64,000 bases of DNA from Anadara kagoshimensis. Its lineage: Eukaryota; Mollusca; Bivalvia; Arcoida; Arcidae. The position numbers and the translations under genes were made by a program. Location: contig CM037857.1 of the NCBI GenBank assembly GCA_021292105.1, positions 36,649,932-36,713,931 of the forward strand. The letters are read 5' to 3'. Positions 1-11,639 of the stretch are shown piece after piece. The notes under the pieces were generated by a model. That model searched no databases. It was not told the origin of the DNA and saw only the letters and a program-made list of their open reading frames with translations. Every line of letters begins with the position of its first letter. Within the stretch, counting starts at the first letter, position 1.

Positions 1-178
1 TCCGAATCACAATCCAGAAGCAAAGTAAAAACTTTGGAACTGACAAGTTAGGTTAGATACGTGAACTTCCACCAGGGAAGTGAGGCCAGGTGCTCCGGAA
101 GGGAAGCGCCTCCTGTTTAGCTAGCTACACCCGCCACGTGTGTAATCAAAATTGTGTGAAAGGAACATGGAACTATGA
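1..178 (-). mobile_element. 3' end of a Penelope-like retroelement, 5'-truncated copy
   Basis: This stretch is the reverse complement of the 3' UTR that follows the reverse transcriptase at 27163-27909. The match runs from the tail (AATCCAGAAGCAAAGTAAAAA) to the segment just after the RT stop codon (GGAACATGGAACTATGA), then stops abruptly at about position 178. It carries no coding sequence. The window edge cuts its 3' tail. Confidence 0.75.
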
Positions 179-479
179 ATTAGTTCAGGAAAAAAAACAT
201 ATTTAGGAAAACCCACAAATTTTGAAATTTAACTCGGGATCGAAATTGAGATTAGTCAATGCAATTTTGCCATAGATCAAAACTTGGTAGTTTATCACCA
301 CATTTAACTAAAAGGAAAAACTACTTACATTTCTGATGTTTATGAAGTATATGTACATTGTTGGGTACTCACTGTGTGAAATATCCCTGTAATATGAATG
401 TTGTCTAAAATTTGATGTTACTTTTAACAAGCATGTACTGCATTTTGACGAGTTGCAGTTCTTTATCATGATTAATTGA

Positions 480-812
480 TTAATGGTGTTTAACGTCCCA
501 GTCAAGACTATTTCACTTATACCGAGACGTCGCCAGCTATAGGCGAAGGTGCAGAAATTTTGCCTGTGCGTTGCGCTGATGGCATTATACAGCAGGGCTC
601 TTTAACGTGCCAAGCCCACCGTGACACGGGGTCTCGTTTATTTTAAGTTTTCATCCGAAAAAAACGTAACTTTCCTTTCGTAATGCCAACTGCTTGGCTA
701 AAGAACAGTCATTACCCACTTTCAAGTCTTGGGTCAGACCCGGCCGGGGTTCGAACCCACAACCTCCCACTTACGGAGCGAGCACTTTACCAACTGAGCT
801 ACCGCAGTGGTC
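480..812 (-). mobile_element. tRNA-headed SINE, near full length
   Basis: Read on the - strand, the element opens at 812 with a tRNA-like head: an A box (TAGCTCAGTTGG) and a perfect B box (GGTTCGAACC) at normal spacing. About 230 bp of body follow, and it ends in a tail around GGGACGTTAAACACCATTA at about 480-500. Parts of the same sequence recur at 25676, 39790, 61201 and 62629, which shows that it is dispersed. tRNA-headed SINEs such as RUDI are known in bivalves; I cannot assign this one to a named family. Confidence 0.8.
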
Positions 813-1019
813 TATCTTTATTATGATACCTCACCTGTATAAAGTAGAGAACTTGTGTCATTGTGACTGATGCCATCTAAGCATCCTTTTATAGATATTA
901 CAACTGGCTACATTCAGTGTCCAACATCAGGGAAAATAAGGGAAATTTTAAGCTCAATTCAACTCATTTTCAGTTAGACCTTTACATACTAGTGTTACTT
1001 TTATTAATAATTCATGTAG

Positions 1020-1640
1020 GAATCGCCATGTCTGTCCGTGTAAACTGGAGTCCGGACCATATCTCATAGCTGCTTTGGATGACTGTCATTAAACTTCACA
1101 TGAATAATCTTCATGATCCAAAAGTGAGTCATGACATTGAGCCAAGGTCATATCGAAAAAGGTCAATGTTGTAGAAAAAGTATGTTTGTAAATCGTGTCT
1201 GGACCATATCTCAAAGCTGCTTTGGACGACTGTCCTAAAACTTAACATGAATAATCTTCATGGTCTAAATGTGTGTCATGATCTTGAACTAAGGTCATAT
1301 CTGAAAGGTCAAGGTCACGGAAAAAGTATGTTGAAAATGATGTCTGAGCCATATCTCATAACTTTTTTGGATGACTATCATAAAACTTCACATGAATAAT
1401 CTTCATGGTCCAAAGATGTGTCATGACATTTAACCAAGGTCATATCGTCATGGTTGAAGGTGGAAAAATATGTTTGAAAATATTGTCTGGGTCATACCTT
1501 TTAGCTGCTTCGGAAGACTGTCATAAAACTTCACATGAATAATCTCCTTGTTCGAAAGATGTGTCATGATCTTAAACCAAGGTCATATCACATTAAACCC
1601 TTTAGATGTTGGGGGGGGCTTGACTGACAAGGCTTGGCTG
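1020..1640. repeat. Degenerate ~145-bp tandem array, Helentron-like type
   Basis: About four diverged units share 'ACCATATCTCA', 'AAACTTCACATGAATAATCTT' and 'AAGGTCATATC' and recur every 140-148 bp (for example near 1056, 1200 and 1347). The left edge resembles the 'GTCTGTCCGTG' leader of the element at 51131. Several units carry AGGTCA half-sites. It looks like an old member of the same structural class as 16795-18573, with its ends lost. Confidence 0.5.
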
Positions 1641-2340
1641 CTTACTTTGGAACGCTGTAAATATTCAAACAAACCACGTGTTTATGTCAGTAATTATATC
1701 CATGATCATTTAAACTTTACTTGCATATTATAATTGTTATTGCGTAAAGATCCATTCTCTTCCGATATCCAAATTCCTCAAATTATTTGGAATAAACAGG
1801 GCATTACTTGAGTGGTCTTTTCAAAAGGGATGGCTCTGGCATATGGATTACAGTATCTAATTGGGGGTAATGAAAATACCTGGTTTTCTCTCAATACCGT
1901 ATTGATATCAGCATAAACACTTAACTGTATGTAAAACACTGTTATACACCTAACACCATTGAATCAAACTGCAAGACAACTTAACTTCATCAACAGTACT
2001 TTTGTTATACACGTTATTATGCCCTACAAGAGTCAATTATTTTTTCAAGAGAGACATTATTGACAAAACACTAATGTAACATTAGTGGTTACTAGTAATT
2101 ATACGGGTCTTATAATTTTGTTTATTTAGTATTGTGTGTATTGAAAAAAATCATTTATTGTTAAAGCTTTTTTCATTACAATTATTTTTTGTTGTTCATA
2201 CACTTAATTGACATACACCTTCTGATTACGGATCAATCTATAGTTAGGATGACTACACAGTTAATATGGATTTGAACATTAAGAGCATTTATACCAAATG
2301 TCGCCAATCTAATAAAAGCCTTGGTGATACTGAATACAAT
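1641..2340. other. No recognisable feature
   Basis: AT-rich unique-looking sequence. Both strands lack long open frames, tRNA-like boxes and clear tandem or inverted structure. Confidence 0.5.
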
Positions 2341-2344
2341 CCAA

Positions 2345-2490
2345 CCAGTCAATAAAGGCCAACCAAGGGAACAATTGAAGTTGCCTATACGGGGAGATGA
2401 CCTTTATAGAGGTTCAAATAACTTTAATGAAGAGCAAATACTGGCCTTTAGAAACAGGCGGTCCGTATATAGATATGTTTGACTGTACTT
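2345..2490. mobile_element. Possible pogo/Tigger-like MITE remnant
   Basis: The right end (GTTTGACTGTA) and the internal 'ACCTTTATAGAGG' and 'GGCCTTTAGAAACAGG' resemble the clearer TA-flanked element at 24669-24847, whose right end reads GGTTTGACTG. The left end is poorly matched, so this is tentative. Confidence 0.3.
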
Positions 2491-2559
2491 GGTAAATGTT
2501 ACCACATCAATACTCACATGTCCAAATATTTACAATGTAAAACAATGACTGCAAAACTG

Positions 2560-3500
2560 ACCATCTCATCTTTGACCTGGTTCGTCCAAGTACGTCAAAG
2601 TTTTTTTTTTAAAAAAAACCTCACCAATATAAGACCATTGTCTTTGTCCATTCAGACCCCAAGGTAGAGTAATGACTCCACAATTCACCAATATGATTCT
2701 GACCCTGCTCCCTCCAAATACATCTAGCTATACCAATGACTCCAAAACTTGCTACTAGTATCCAAAAACGACAAGATAGGCAAATGACTCGCTGAAAACC
2801 TGCAATTATCATGACTGTTCGAAAGTGACCAAGATTGTTTCTTTAACTCATCAATGATCACCAGTGCTCTGTACAAAGACTTCAAAGTAGACCGTTGGTT
2901 CTATTACTCATCGATCTAAACTAGTCTCGGTCACTACTAATACACAAACTTACCCGTATCTTTCTTGTCTTAGGCATTCAAAAGATGTCAAAATAGACGT
3001 TTGTCTCTAAAACTCTTGGTCTGTATACAAAGACTTCAAAGTAGACCGTTGGCTCTATAGCTCATAGATCTGAACTAGTCTTGGTTATCACAAATGCTCG
3101 ACTCAAAATTTCTTGTCTTGACTTTTAGAAAGATGTCACAAAATATACATATGTCTCTAGAAGTCTTGATCTGTCCAAAGACTTCAAGGTCATATCAGTC
3201 TGGTCTTGTTCTATCAAAAGATTTTAAGGCAGACGATTGGCTCTATGTCTCGTCAATCTGACCCTGGTCTTCGGTCAGTACAAATAATTGGCGCTTACCT
3301 CACCAAACAGATACTGATATTGATCTGACCAAGACTTCATTCCATAACTCGGATATGACTCTGATCTTGACTTGTTCATAGGCTTCGAGGTAGACAGACT
3401 AACATGCCTCTTAAAACACACCAATCTGGGATTCATCTAACCAAAGCATCATTCTATAACTCATCAATACAAGCATGGTCTTGATTTGTCCAAAGACTTA
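2560..3500. repeat. Highly diverged tandem repeat region
   Basis: Phrases such as 'CCAAAGACTTCAA', 'GTAGACCGTTGG', 'CTCTATAGCTCATAGATCTG' and 'AACTAGTCTTGGT' return irregularly every ~95-130 bp, with many substitutions and indels. I read this as an old minisatellite. No coding potential is visible. Confidence 0.45.
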
Positions 3501-4103
3501 AAGAAAACGTCATTACAAAATATGAAAAACCGTAAGTAAAACTTCGTTCAAGACTTGGCATTGCTAGTTTTGGAACCTAATTGTTAAACTATATAATGGC
3601 CACAGTTTTTTTTAAATTCAATATTGTTTAAGGACATTTATGGCCCCGGTTTAGTATCATGACTTATCGTAAATTCATTATGTTTTTATATATGGATTAA
3701 ACACACGTCCGAGTTTTTATGTTTGCTTAGCTGTTAAAATTTAAATCGTGTGGTGATTGACACTAATGAATACATATATATGTGCTTTTATTACGATTGA
3801 ATTGTTTGTTTTACCGTCAAAGATCAGTGTTACATTGTGTAACTAAATCCTTGCTAAATAACTCACTTAAATACATATTATTAGTAATATATGTATTTGT
3901 TTAACGCAATTGAAGGTGTAGTGGTTTTAAATAATCGGTAACAGTTTTTTCCTATATAACGCCTCGTCCGATGAGTGGTAATCTCGGTTTAATCTAAATC
4001 CGCTTATATAACCCATTAAGAATTATTTTAAACATATTTCTGCCAGAGCATTATTTGAGTGTCAAACAATTGGATCAGTGTTCCATTAGCTGGGCTGTTA
4101 CAA
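3501..4103. other. No recognisable feature
   Basis: AT-rich sequence without open frames of note, clear repeats or RNA signatures. Confidence 0.45.
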
Positions 4104-4113
4104 ATGGAGAGAG

Positions 4114-4152
<39 letters not shown>
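4104..4152. repeat. (CA)n microsatellite
   Basis: An almost pure AC run of about 48 bp. Confidence 0.9.
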
Positions 4153-4155
<3 letters not shown>

Positions 4156-4172
4156 TCATTGCCAATTTGATT

Positions 4173-4390
4173 ATATATATACTAGTAGTTGACAATAAAT
4201 GGTATCGTACTGATTGTAGAATGTAAGCTAGATGGTTTGTACACCCCCGCCCCCACTCCCATATTCACACATACACACTGCCCGTTGCCTTTGATTGTAT
4301 ATGTATCAGCATATATAGTTGACAATAAATGGTATCGTTTTATTTGGGTGTCACTGATTGTAGAATGCAATCCGAATGGTTTGTATCACT
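4173..4390. repeat. Two-copy direct repeat, ~130 bp apart
   Basis: The segment containing 'AGTTGACAATAAATGGTATCG' and then 'CTGATTGTAGAATG' occurs at 4188-4222 and again at 4318-4365. Each copy is followed by a related 'GATGGTTTGTAC' or 'AATGGTTTGTATC'. The two short open frames over it on opposite strands are by-products of the duplication. Confidence 0.6.
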
Positions 4391-4659
4391 TGAACTACAT
4401 TGGACATCACTGTGTGTTCGATCTAATTAAGTCGAAAGCTATATAATCATTGATGACATTATCTTTTTCGGGGTTCTCTGCCTGGAATATGAACTGAAGC
4501 ATCGCTCGGAGGGTCCGGGTATGGAATACAAACCCAAAACCCATGGAAGTTTCGTAATCACTATACAAATTCAATATTCTAATTTCCTTTGTTAACTGTT
4601 TAGTATTGTCATAATTAATTTTTTAACACTCTAAATGAAATATTTTTAAAAAAAATGCC

Positions 4660-4772
4660 ATTGTCATATAATTTTTTGAATTTTCTGAATGAAATATTCA
4701 AAAAATTGCCATTGTCATATTATTTTTTAAATATTTCATTCAGAAAACTCAAAAAAGTTATAACATGACAGT
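4660..4772. mobile_element. Foldback mini-element, degenerate
   Basis: An inverted pair of ~34 bp at 4671-4704 and 4725-4758 (TTTTCTGAATGAAATATT on one arm, AATATTTCATTCAGAAAA on the other) sits between TGTCAT-type ends. It resembles the compact palindromes at 5036, 16522 and 45249. Confidence 0.45.
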
Positions 4773-5035
4773 ATTCTCTATCACATTTGCTATTGTGAGG
4801 TATATATACCGTAAATGCTACTGCCTTATTTCATTTTAATGTCAAACACGAAGTTAAGGATTTTAACATTGTCGGTCATACTTTGCAGAGATTAAACTTG
4901 CGATTTGTTATTTGTGGAATATGCACGCTATATTACTGAAATTTTACAGGAAAGGTCGCATCACACAATGCTTATGGCATTATCAATATCTCAACAATAC
5001 TATAGACGGAAAGACCATTTGAGCCATCCATTGAT

Positions 5036-5133
5036 ATTGTCATTTACCACTTTTTGAAATTGATCATAAAATGCATTCAAAAAGTGGTATATGACAATAA
5101 AGATAAATTCAAAAAGTGGTATATGACAATATA
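5036..5133. mobile_element. Foldback mini-element with an extra half copy
   Basis: TGTCATTTACCACTTTTTGA is followed 18 bp later by its near-perfect inverse TTCAAAAAGTGGTATATGACA. The right arm is then repeated once more at 5109-5133. No protein could be encoded. The same palindrome design occurs at 16522 and 45249. Confidence 0.65.
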
Positions 5134-5515
5134 AAAAAAATGATTGAAAAAGCCTTAAAATAAGGAAACCATACAATTTTGAACATTTCTGGGAAAATTT
5201 ATTTTTCAAAACTTTCACATAGAATTTAATGGGTGGTTGGTTTGGGTTCAAAATGAAGTCTTTTCATATAGACAATGTGAAGGACACCCCCCTTTGATTT
5301 TGCCCCCGACAAACTGTAAAGTGGCGGGGGGAAAACAAGTAACGTTATTTCCAAAACAATTTGTCTTGAAAATTATATCATGTTTACTTCAAAATGCCAA
5401 ATACACCCCGGTTTTATTGGAGATTTTCGTCTAGTTTGTAAACCTTCCTACTAACACCATTAAATGTCATTCTTTACTGAGAATTAATCAACATTGCAAA
5501 CATGCGATTCCGTAC
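5134..5515. other. No recognisable feature
   Basis: It contains a short C-rich patch (5287-5330) but no supported gene, repeat or RNA. Confidence 0.4.
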
Positions 5516-5760
5516 AAGCAAACATACAAATCCATGTCCAAAAGCAAAGTAAAAACTTTGAAAGCCGACAAATTTAGTTATAATATGTGGTTCCATTAGA
5601 GAAGTGAGACCGGGTGTTCCAGAAGGATAAACATACCCTGTTTAGCTAACTACAACTGCTAAGTGTGAAATTAAAAGTGAGAATAAAAGGAATTACGAGA
5701 CGTCAAATATATCCAAAATAATTCTGGATATCTTCAAGTTCGACGTACTTCTCTCGCTGT
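5516..5760 (-). mobile_element. Penelope-like 3' end, 5'-truncated copy
   Basis: It begins at the tail (AGCAAACATACAAATCCATGT), runs through the shared 3' UTR, and extends about 60 bp into the degraded C-terminal RT coding part (GACGTCAAATATATCC, the inverse of the RT terminus at 27885-27910). It is more diverged than the copy at 27140. Confidence 0.75.
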
Positions 5761-6159
5761 TTTTTAAGTCTTGTTTTATTATTACATGTAAATAGCTTTG
5801 CTTATAATACATTGAAAAGTTTAAAGTAAATGGTTTGCAATATCAGAAATAACACAGCGTCTAGATGACGAGACATTACTGCGGGACCCGCTCATCACGT
5901 TATAGTAATATATAAGTCATCACGTTATAGCAATTAATACCAGAAGTATATACTAAGCGAGTCAGTTAAAAAAACGAACACAGACATAAACACATTTTAA
6001 TACAAACAATAAAAAAACTTTTGGCGATTTATACTCTATAATATCAATAAACGGAGAAAAGTTATGATTTTCAATGAACCACATCTACGAACTTTGAGTT
6101 GGTAGTTATCAATACTTACATTTTGACATTTATTATGTCAACTAGTGTCTGATATATCC
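5761..6159. other. No recognisable feature
   Basis: AT-rich sequence. Nothing supported on either strand. Confidence 0.45.
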
Positions 6160-7420
6160 GTAATTTAACCCAAGCAGTAGACGCATTGATTTATGTTTAA
6201 CTTGTTTCTGATATGGCCACGCTTTAGCCAAAAGTTGAGACGCAGCTAATGATTGATGTCCACAATTTAACTCAATGTTAAGACGCACTGAATATCTGTG
6301 TTTAACTGGAAACGTTTAGACGCACTGAATATCTGTGTTTAACTGGAAACGTTTAGACGCACTGAATATGTGTTTAACTGGAAACGTTTAGACGCACTGA
6401 ATATCTGTGTTTAACTGGAAACGTTTAGGCGCACTGAATATCTGTGTTTAACTGGAAATGTCTACAATTCAACCCAATGTTTAGACGCACTGAATATCTG
6501 TGTTTAACTGGAAACGTTTAGACGCACTGAACATCTGTGTTTAACTTGAAATGTCTATAATTCAACCCAATGTTTAGACGCACTGAATATCTGTGTTTAA
6601 CTGGAAACGTTTAGACGCACTGAATATCTGTGTTTAACTGGAAACGTTTAGACGCACTGAATATCTGTATTTAACTGGAAATGTCTATAATTCAACCCAA
6701 TGTTTAGACGCACCGAATATCTGTGTTTAACTGGAAACGTTTAGACGCACTGAACATCTGTGTTTAACTGGAAATGTCTATAATTCAACCCAATGTTAAG
6801 ACGCACTGAATATCTGTGTTTAACTGGACACGTTTAGACGCACTGAATATCTGTGTTTAACTGGGAACGTTTAGACGCACTGAATATCTGTGTTTAACTG
6901 GAAATGTCTATAATTCAACCCAATGTTTAGACGCACTGAATATCTGTGTTTAACCGGAAACGTTTAGACGCACTGAACATCTGTGTTTAACTGGAAATGT
7001 CTATAATTCAACCCAATGTTTAGACGCACTGAATATCTGTGTTTAACCGAAAATGTTTAGACGCACTGAATATCTGTGTTTCACTGGAAATGTCTATGAT
7101 TTAACCCAATGTTTAGACGCACTGAATATCCCTTTTTAACTTAAGCCAATGTTGAGACGCACTGAATATCTGTGTTTAACTGGAAATGTTTAGTCGCACT
7201 GAATGTCTGTGTTTAACTAGAAATGTCTATAATCTATAATTTAACCCAATGATTAGACGCAATGAATATCTGTGTTTAACTGGAATGTCTATAATTTAAC
7301 CCACTGTTGTCTGGGATATCCATAATTTAACCCAAGTTAAGACGCACTAAAAGACTTCTGGTAACTGGTTTCCTGAGAAAATACGAGTGTCCACATTTTG
7401 ACCCAATGTGTAGTCGCACT
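6160..7420. repeat. Interleaved 37-bp / 56-bp minisatellite
   Basis: A 37-bp unit (TTTAGACGCACTGAATATCT, then GTGTTTAACTGGAAACG) alternates irregularly with a 56-bp version. The longer unit adds 'TCTATAATTCAACCCAATG' before the next TTTAGACGCAC. The core (6300-7280) is well conserved and the edges decay into single degenerate units. About 25 units are visible. Confidence 0.85.
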
Positions 7421-8022
7421 AAATTATTTATGTTACATGTGACTGGTGCATCAGAAGATATCCACAACTTCACCAAGGTGTCTATTACTAAAACTGAACA
7501 TCTACCACACCTGTGATCATCTATGATACGTGTAACAGGTTTCTGTGAAGATATTTACAATTTAACCCAGAGGTCTAGAAATAAACAAACATAATGTATA
7601 TCACACCCGTGTTTACCAGATTCAGAGAGCAAGTTGCGTTTTCTAGTTTCTGAATAAAATGTCCACACAGTTTGCTCTATCACTAACAAGTACACCTATG
7701 AAATTCATGTTGACTAGTTTCTGAGAAGACGTCTACATAATAAACCTTTCGAAAAACCGATAGGTATGGCGTAGCACGTAACAGATAAATTGCGAGAGAA
7801 GCCATGTCCATGCTCAGTCCGCCATGCTCAGTCCGCTATGCTCACGCCGCGATGTCACGGATGGCGACTCGGGTATTTTGTATACTTTGTCAGTCTTCCT
7901 TGAATAGAATGAGTCATGATAAAACGGGGACTCCTATAGAAATATGTTTACACTATCCATACATTGAAAGTTTGTAGACATTCAATAGTCTATTTTTGGC
8001 ATAATCTTTTATGTAATTTTGG
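7421..8022. other. Unannotated flank of the receptor pseudogene
   Basis: Beyond a short triplicated 'CCATGCTCAGTCCG'-like motif at 7808-7850, no feature is supported. Confidence 0.4.
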
Positions 8023-9287
8023 CTAATATGACAGATGCATTGTAGCGGTTATGAAGAAAAACATTGCGAAGATCATTTCGGCCATTAAGAACAGAATAAG
8101 AAACAGAAAATCAACGATTTTGCAACAATCTGCCAATTTAGACTGTCTTCTTCGTCTTCTTCAACAAGGTCCAATTCTTTTTCAACATGGCCATTTTTAC
8201 ATCAGTTTCCTGGTTGTCAACTTTTGATTTTTTACACTTAGGTTTACAACAACAGCATATTGCATTACGAACCTTTACCTTTATACGGTGACAGATTTGT
8301 AAAAATTTAGGAATTGGTTCCGAATCTTCTCTATAATATATATTAAGAGTGTTATGGTCGCCATGACGGATCGTTCCCAAGAGAGCACGTGCAGTTAAGT
8401 ATACTGTTACGGCTGCATTTTAGTTGCATTCTGTGGTAGATTGTCGCTGATTAGAGTTAGAAAGACCGCCAATGACAAAAATAAAGTAACCGCATATCCA
8501 ATCTTTTCTCCCGATTCTACTGGAAGGATAAAAAGATAACAGTTTATCATTCCATAAATACAGAATAGGTAAAAAAACGTTGATTAAAATCAACAACGGC
8601 CTTCTCTGTAGTTTTATATTGAAAGAAACCGACGATTCTGAACGGAAGTTTGATTAACAGCAGACGTACTTATTAACTCCATTCGCCATTTGATTCCTAG
8701 TTTGATATATCAATGGTTGAACTTCCGGCATTGAACCTTATTGTGCTGCGCTTGTGGTCCAACCATAAATATTAGGCTACAAGTTTGGATATCAAATGGA
8801 TAGAACGATGTGTCGACAGAGCACTTTGATTGAAACTTTCGTAAGGCTTCCATTTTAAACCTTCCCGTCATTTCCTATCTGAACAAACAACGAAGTGTGA
8901 CCCAGTTCTGATATACCGTAAACGTCGTTTTTCAAGTATCACATCCTGGTCGCCATATTTGTCCTTGCGGTAAGAAAAATTTCAGTTATTCCTCCATATG
9001 TTTGCCGAATTCCAAGTCAATTCACTGTCTGTCCATTCTATTGTAATGATACGCAGATGTTTGAATTTTTTGTTCCACCATAATAAAGTCATCAATACCC
9101 AGCAAGTGAAGAGTCATAGATATATCAACAGGCTGTGATTGATCCGGATTGGACGTACATTCTTGTTGTAACTATTAGTTGTAAATATTAATGTTTCAAT
9201 ACCCTTCGCATTTGTCACAGTTTGTTGATAAGAGTGTTCAACGAACATTAATACCAAAACTATCAAATACACACTTTTCAGCCCCAT
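8023..9287 (-). pseudogene. Intronless nicotinic acetylcholine receptor-like (Cys-loop receptor) pseudogene
   Basis: Reading the - strand in all three frames recovers a whole pentameric ligand-gated channel in the right order. It starts with a signal peptide at 9287 (MGLKSVYLIVLVLMF), then a ligand-domain start with SYNKNVRP and LLGIDDF. The Cys-loop, CSVDTSFYPFDIQTC (13 residues between the cysteines), lies at about 8779-8823. TM1 is preceded by FNIKLQRRPL. TM2 contains ESGEKIGYAVTLFLSLAVFL and ends in LISDNLP at about 8420-8525. Next come EPIPKFL and a Cys/Lys-rich cytoplasmic loop, and last TM4 (WQIVAKSLIFCFLFLMAEM) with a stop at 8023-8025. The segments fall in different frames, separated by several frameshifts and stops, so no intact protein is made. 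At 1265 bp with no introns it matches the size of a spliced receptor mRNA, which suggests a retrocopy. I did not see the paired cysteines of alpha subunits. Family known: intronless bivalve receptors from retroposition. Inferred: loss of function. Confidence 0.88.
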
Positions 9288-10157
9288 GATCCACTACCGA
9301 GTTGTAAGTAAATAGTGTTGAAATCTTCGTTACTGTAATATTTATAACTATTCGTGTTTAATTGGTAATCCATATATGTCGATAATCTGTGTATTGCAAA
9401 TTGGTTCAATATTTATATATAGGTCTGGTCGTAATTATTAAATTGGCACGATTAACACTGTAAAGTAAAATAGTGTTGACCCAAAAAACGGGGTTTAAAA
9501 TTTGACCACACGGATCAATAAACGAAGATTTAAAAAAGAATGGTTTAACGGGATTTTATGAAGCGATTAGTGGATTTAAATTTAAAAGTCGTCGGGTTCA
9601 TAGATGAGACATTCCATATATAGATATATCTTTCGGCAACTTAACAAACATTGACTTATTACTCTGGTTACAACCTTATTGTCTGTCACTGTTTGGTACT
9701 TTACGTCATTGGCTTTATCTTGCTGATTTCTATGTTACGTCATTGGCTATTATCTTGCTGATTCCTATGTTATGTCATTGTGTTTCCATTTGATTGCATT
9801 TCTTTCTTATCATTTGTTATCATTAACTGATCACTATGGCGACTACAAATCAAGTCTTTCATTTTGTAACAAGGCCTAATTGGAAACATATTTTGAGGTA
9901 GAATGTACAAATGCGACACTTTGTCTGGATCCGTCGTTCAGTATCATTTGGTATAATCTTAACCATAATGACGGTTTTGTTTAGATAAGGCTTGTTTAAT
10001 ATTCTAGTATTAGGCTCTGTGGCTGACTTGGATATTTTGTACCTTGATGGATTCCTCATAAATTTGCTTTGGTGAAGTATTTCACCACCGGTATATACTA
10101 CGCGCGTTTGTTTTTGAAGTATTATACAGAAGTCCCACTACCTTAATAATTGTTTAA
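9288..10157. other. Upstream flank of the pseudogene, no gene seen
   Basis: A direct duplication of ~38 bp ('CGTCATTGGCTTTATCTTGC' and its second copy) lies at 9702-9778. No coding frame or RNA signature is supported. Confidence 0.45.
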
Positions 10158-10325
10158 TATACTATACTATACTATGCTATGCTATGCTATGCTATGCTAT
10201 GCTATGCTATGCTATGTCATGCCATGCCATGCCATGCCATACCATACCATACCATACCATACCATACCATACCATACCATACCATACCATACTATACTAT
10301 ACTATACTATATTATACTATACTAT
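10158..10325. repeat. Pentanucleotide array with ordered variant blocks
   Basis: About 33 five-base units change along the array in consecutive blocks: ACTAT, then GCTAT, GCCAT, ACCAT, and back to ACTAT. Neighbouring blocks differ by one base of the motif. The 86-aa open frame across it is a repeat artefact. Confidence 0.9.
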
Positions 10326-11639
10326 TGTTCACAACTGTAATGTGAACCGACATACTTACCATCTCCGGTTTAATGGAAGATGTCGTCAGTCAAAATCAAA
10401 TCTTCAATAAAAATCAAGTTAAACAACTCAACAAAAATATTACTTTACTGCGTTACTAAAGAAGGGCGCAACGATTAAACTAAAGAAAATATCTGACTAA
10501 TAATACATTATCAACAATATTAGAAGTAACGTTCTCATTCACATGGTATTATTTGTCTTCTGAAGATTAGTCGATATATATTGTATACACGTTTGTCTCC
10601 GATTGAACCTCATTAAATTTTCAGTGTTTGAAAAGATGCGGGCCAGAAAAATGAAACCACACAAAGTGAATGCTTTCAGGTTATCACACGGATTCAATAC
10701 GCCCCATTCATCAAACGTATAGTGTTATTTTGAATGGTTTTTCAAAAGACAACTCAGTATCTTGTCCAATTGAGTTCGTAAGCGGCACCCGAGTCGGAGA
10801 ATTCAAATAATCACGATTTTCAGAAATTTTGCACACGTGTATAATAAACAAACATACGCATGTTTTTGGGTTTTATATTTTTCAGGACATTCCAATTTCC
10901 ACACCTTTTAGTATAATTCAAAATATTCTCTCTTGAATGCCGCAATATAAGAGCTTATAATTTACAGATTTTCAGTGGGCTTGTTTTTTGGGTTCAGTAT
11001 CTTCTTGCTTTACTTATTTGAACTATCCCCTATGTATCTTTTATCTTATTATACAGTGCATGCCCAAAGTAGGGAATGTTTCAAAAATGTGTTTATTGTT
11101 ATTCTCTGTAATATAGTGTCTGGTTGCCATGCAATTTTTCTATCCATTACATTTTTTTCTATTGGGATGTGCAAAAAAGTATAAACCATGATTGATAGAG
11201 AAGTGGAAAGGGTTTAATTAATCATTTATTCATTCATATCCAATTCACATGGTTTTGTCATTGATTCGTTAAGGTTTTTTTTTATTGAACCCATTTGGTT
11301 TTTCGTTTTTGTGTACACATACTGAAGTACCATTGAATGATTTCCCATCGGAAGTAAAAAACAAATACAAAATAATTGAGATTGTTTTATAAATAAATTA
11401 ATATTTTAATTGCAGAATTAAATAAGTTTTTTGGCATCTGACGGCATTATTGATTTGTCTGACATTAAATTAATTGGATGTTCCGGTATCTCGATGGTTT
11501 ATATAAATACAATGTACGTGATTGAGTCTATTATAGGTTGTGAAAAACCTGCCGCGGCATTGACAAAAAACCGCTAAAAATCAATACAATTAGGAGTAAT
11601 TGCTGTTATTCTATGGTGTTCTGTTGCGGCCAAATTTGC
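10326..11639. other. No recognisable feature
   Basis: AT-rich sequence. A 69-codon open frame at 10975-11184 is hydrophobic but has no family motif, and I do not call it a gene. Confidence 0.4.

Noticed and set aside
8138-8380. Stand-alone 80-codon gene
   Set aside because: It is the cytoplasmic-loop part of the broken Cys-loop receptor; the rest lies in other frames on both sides.
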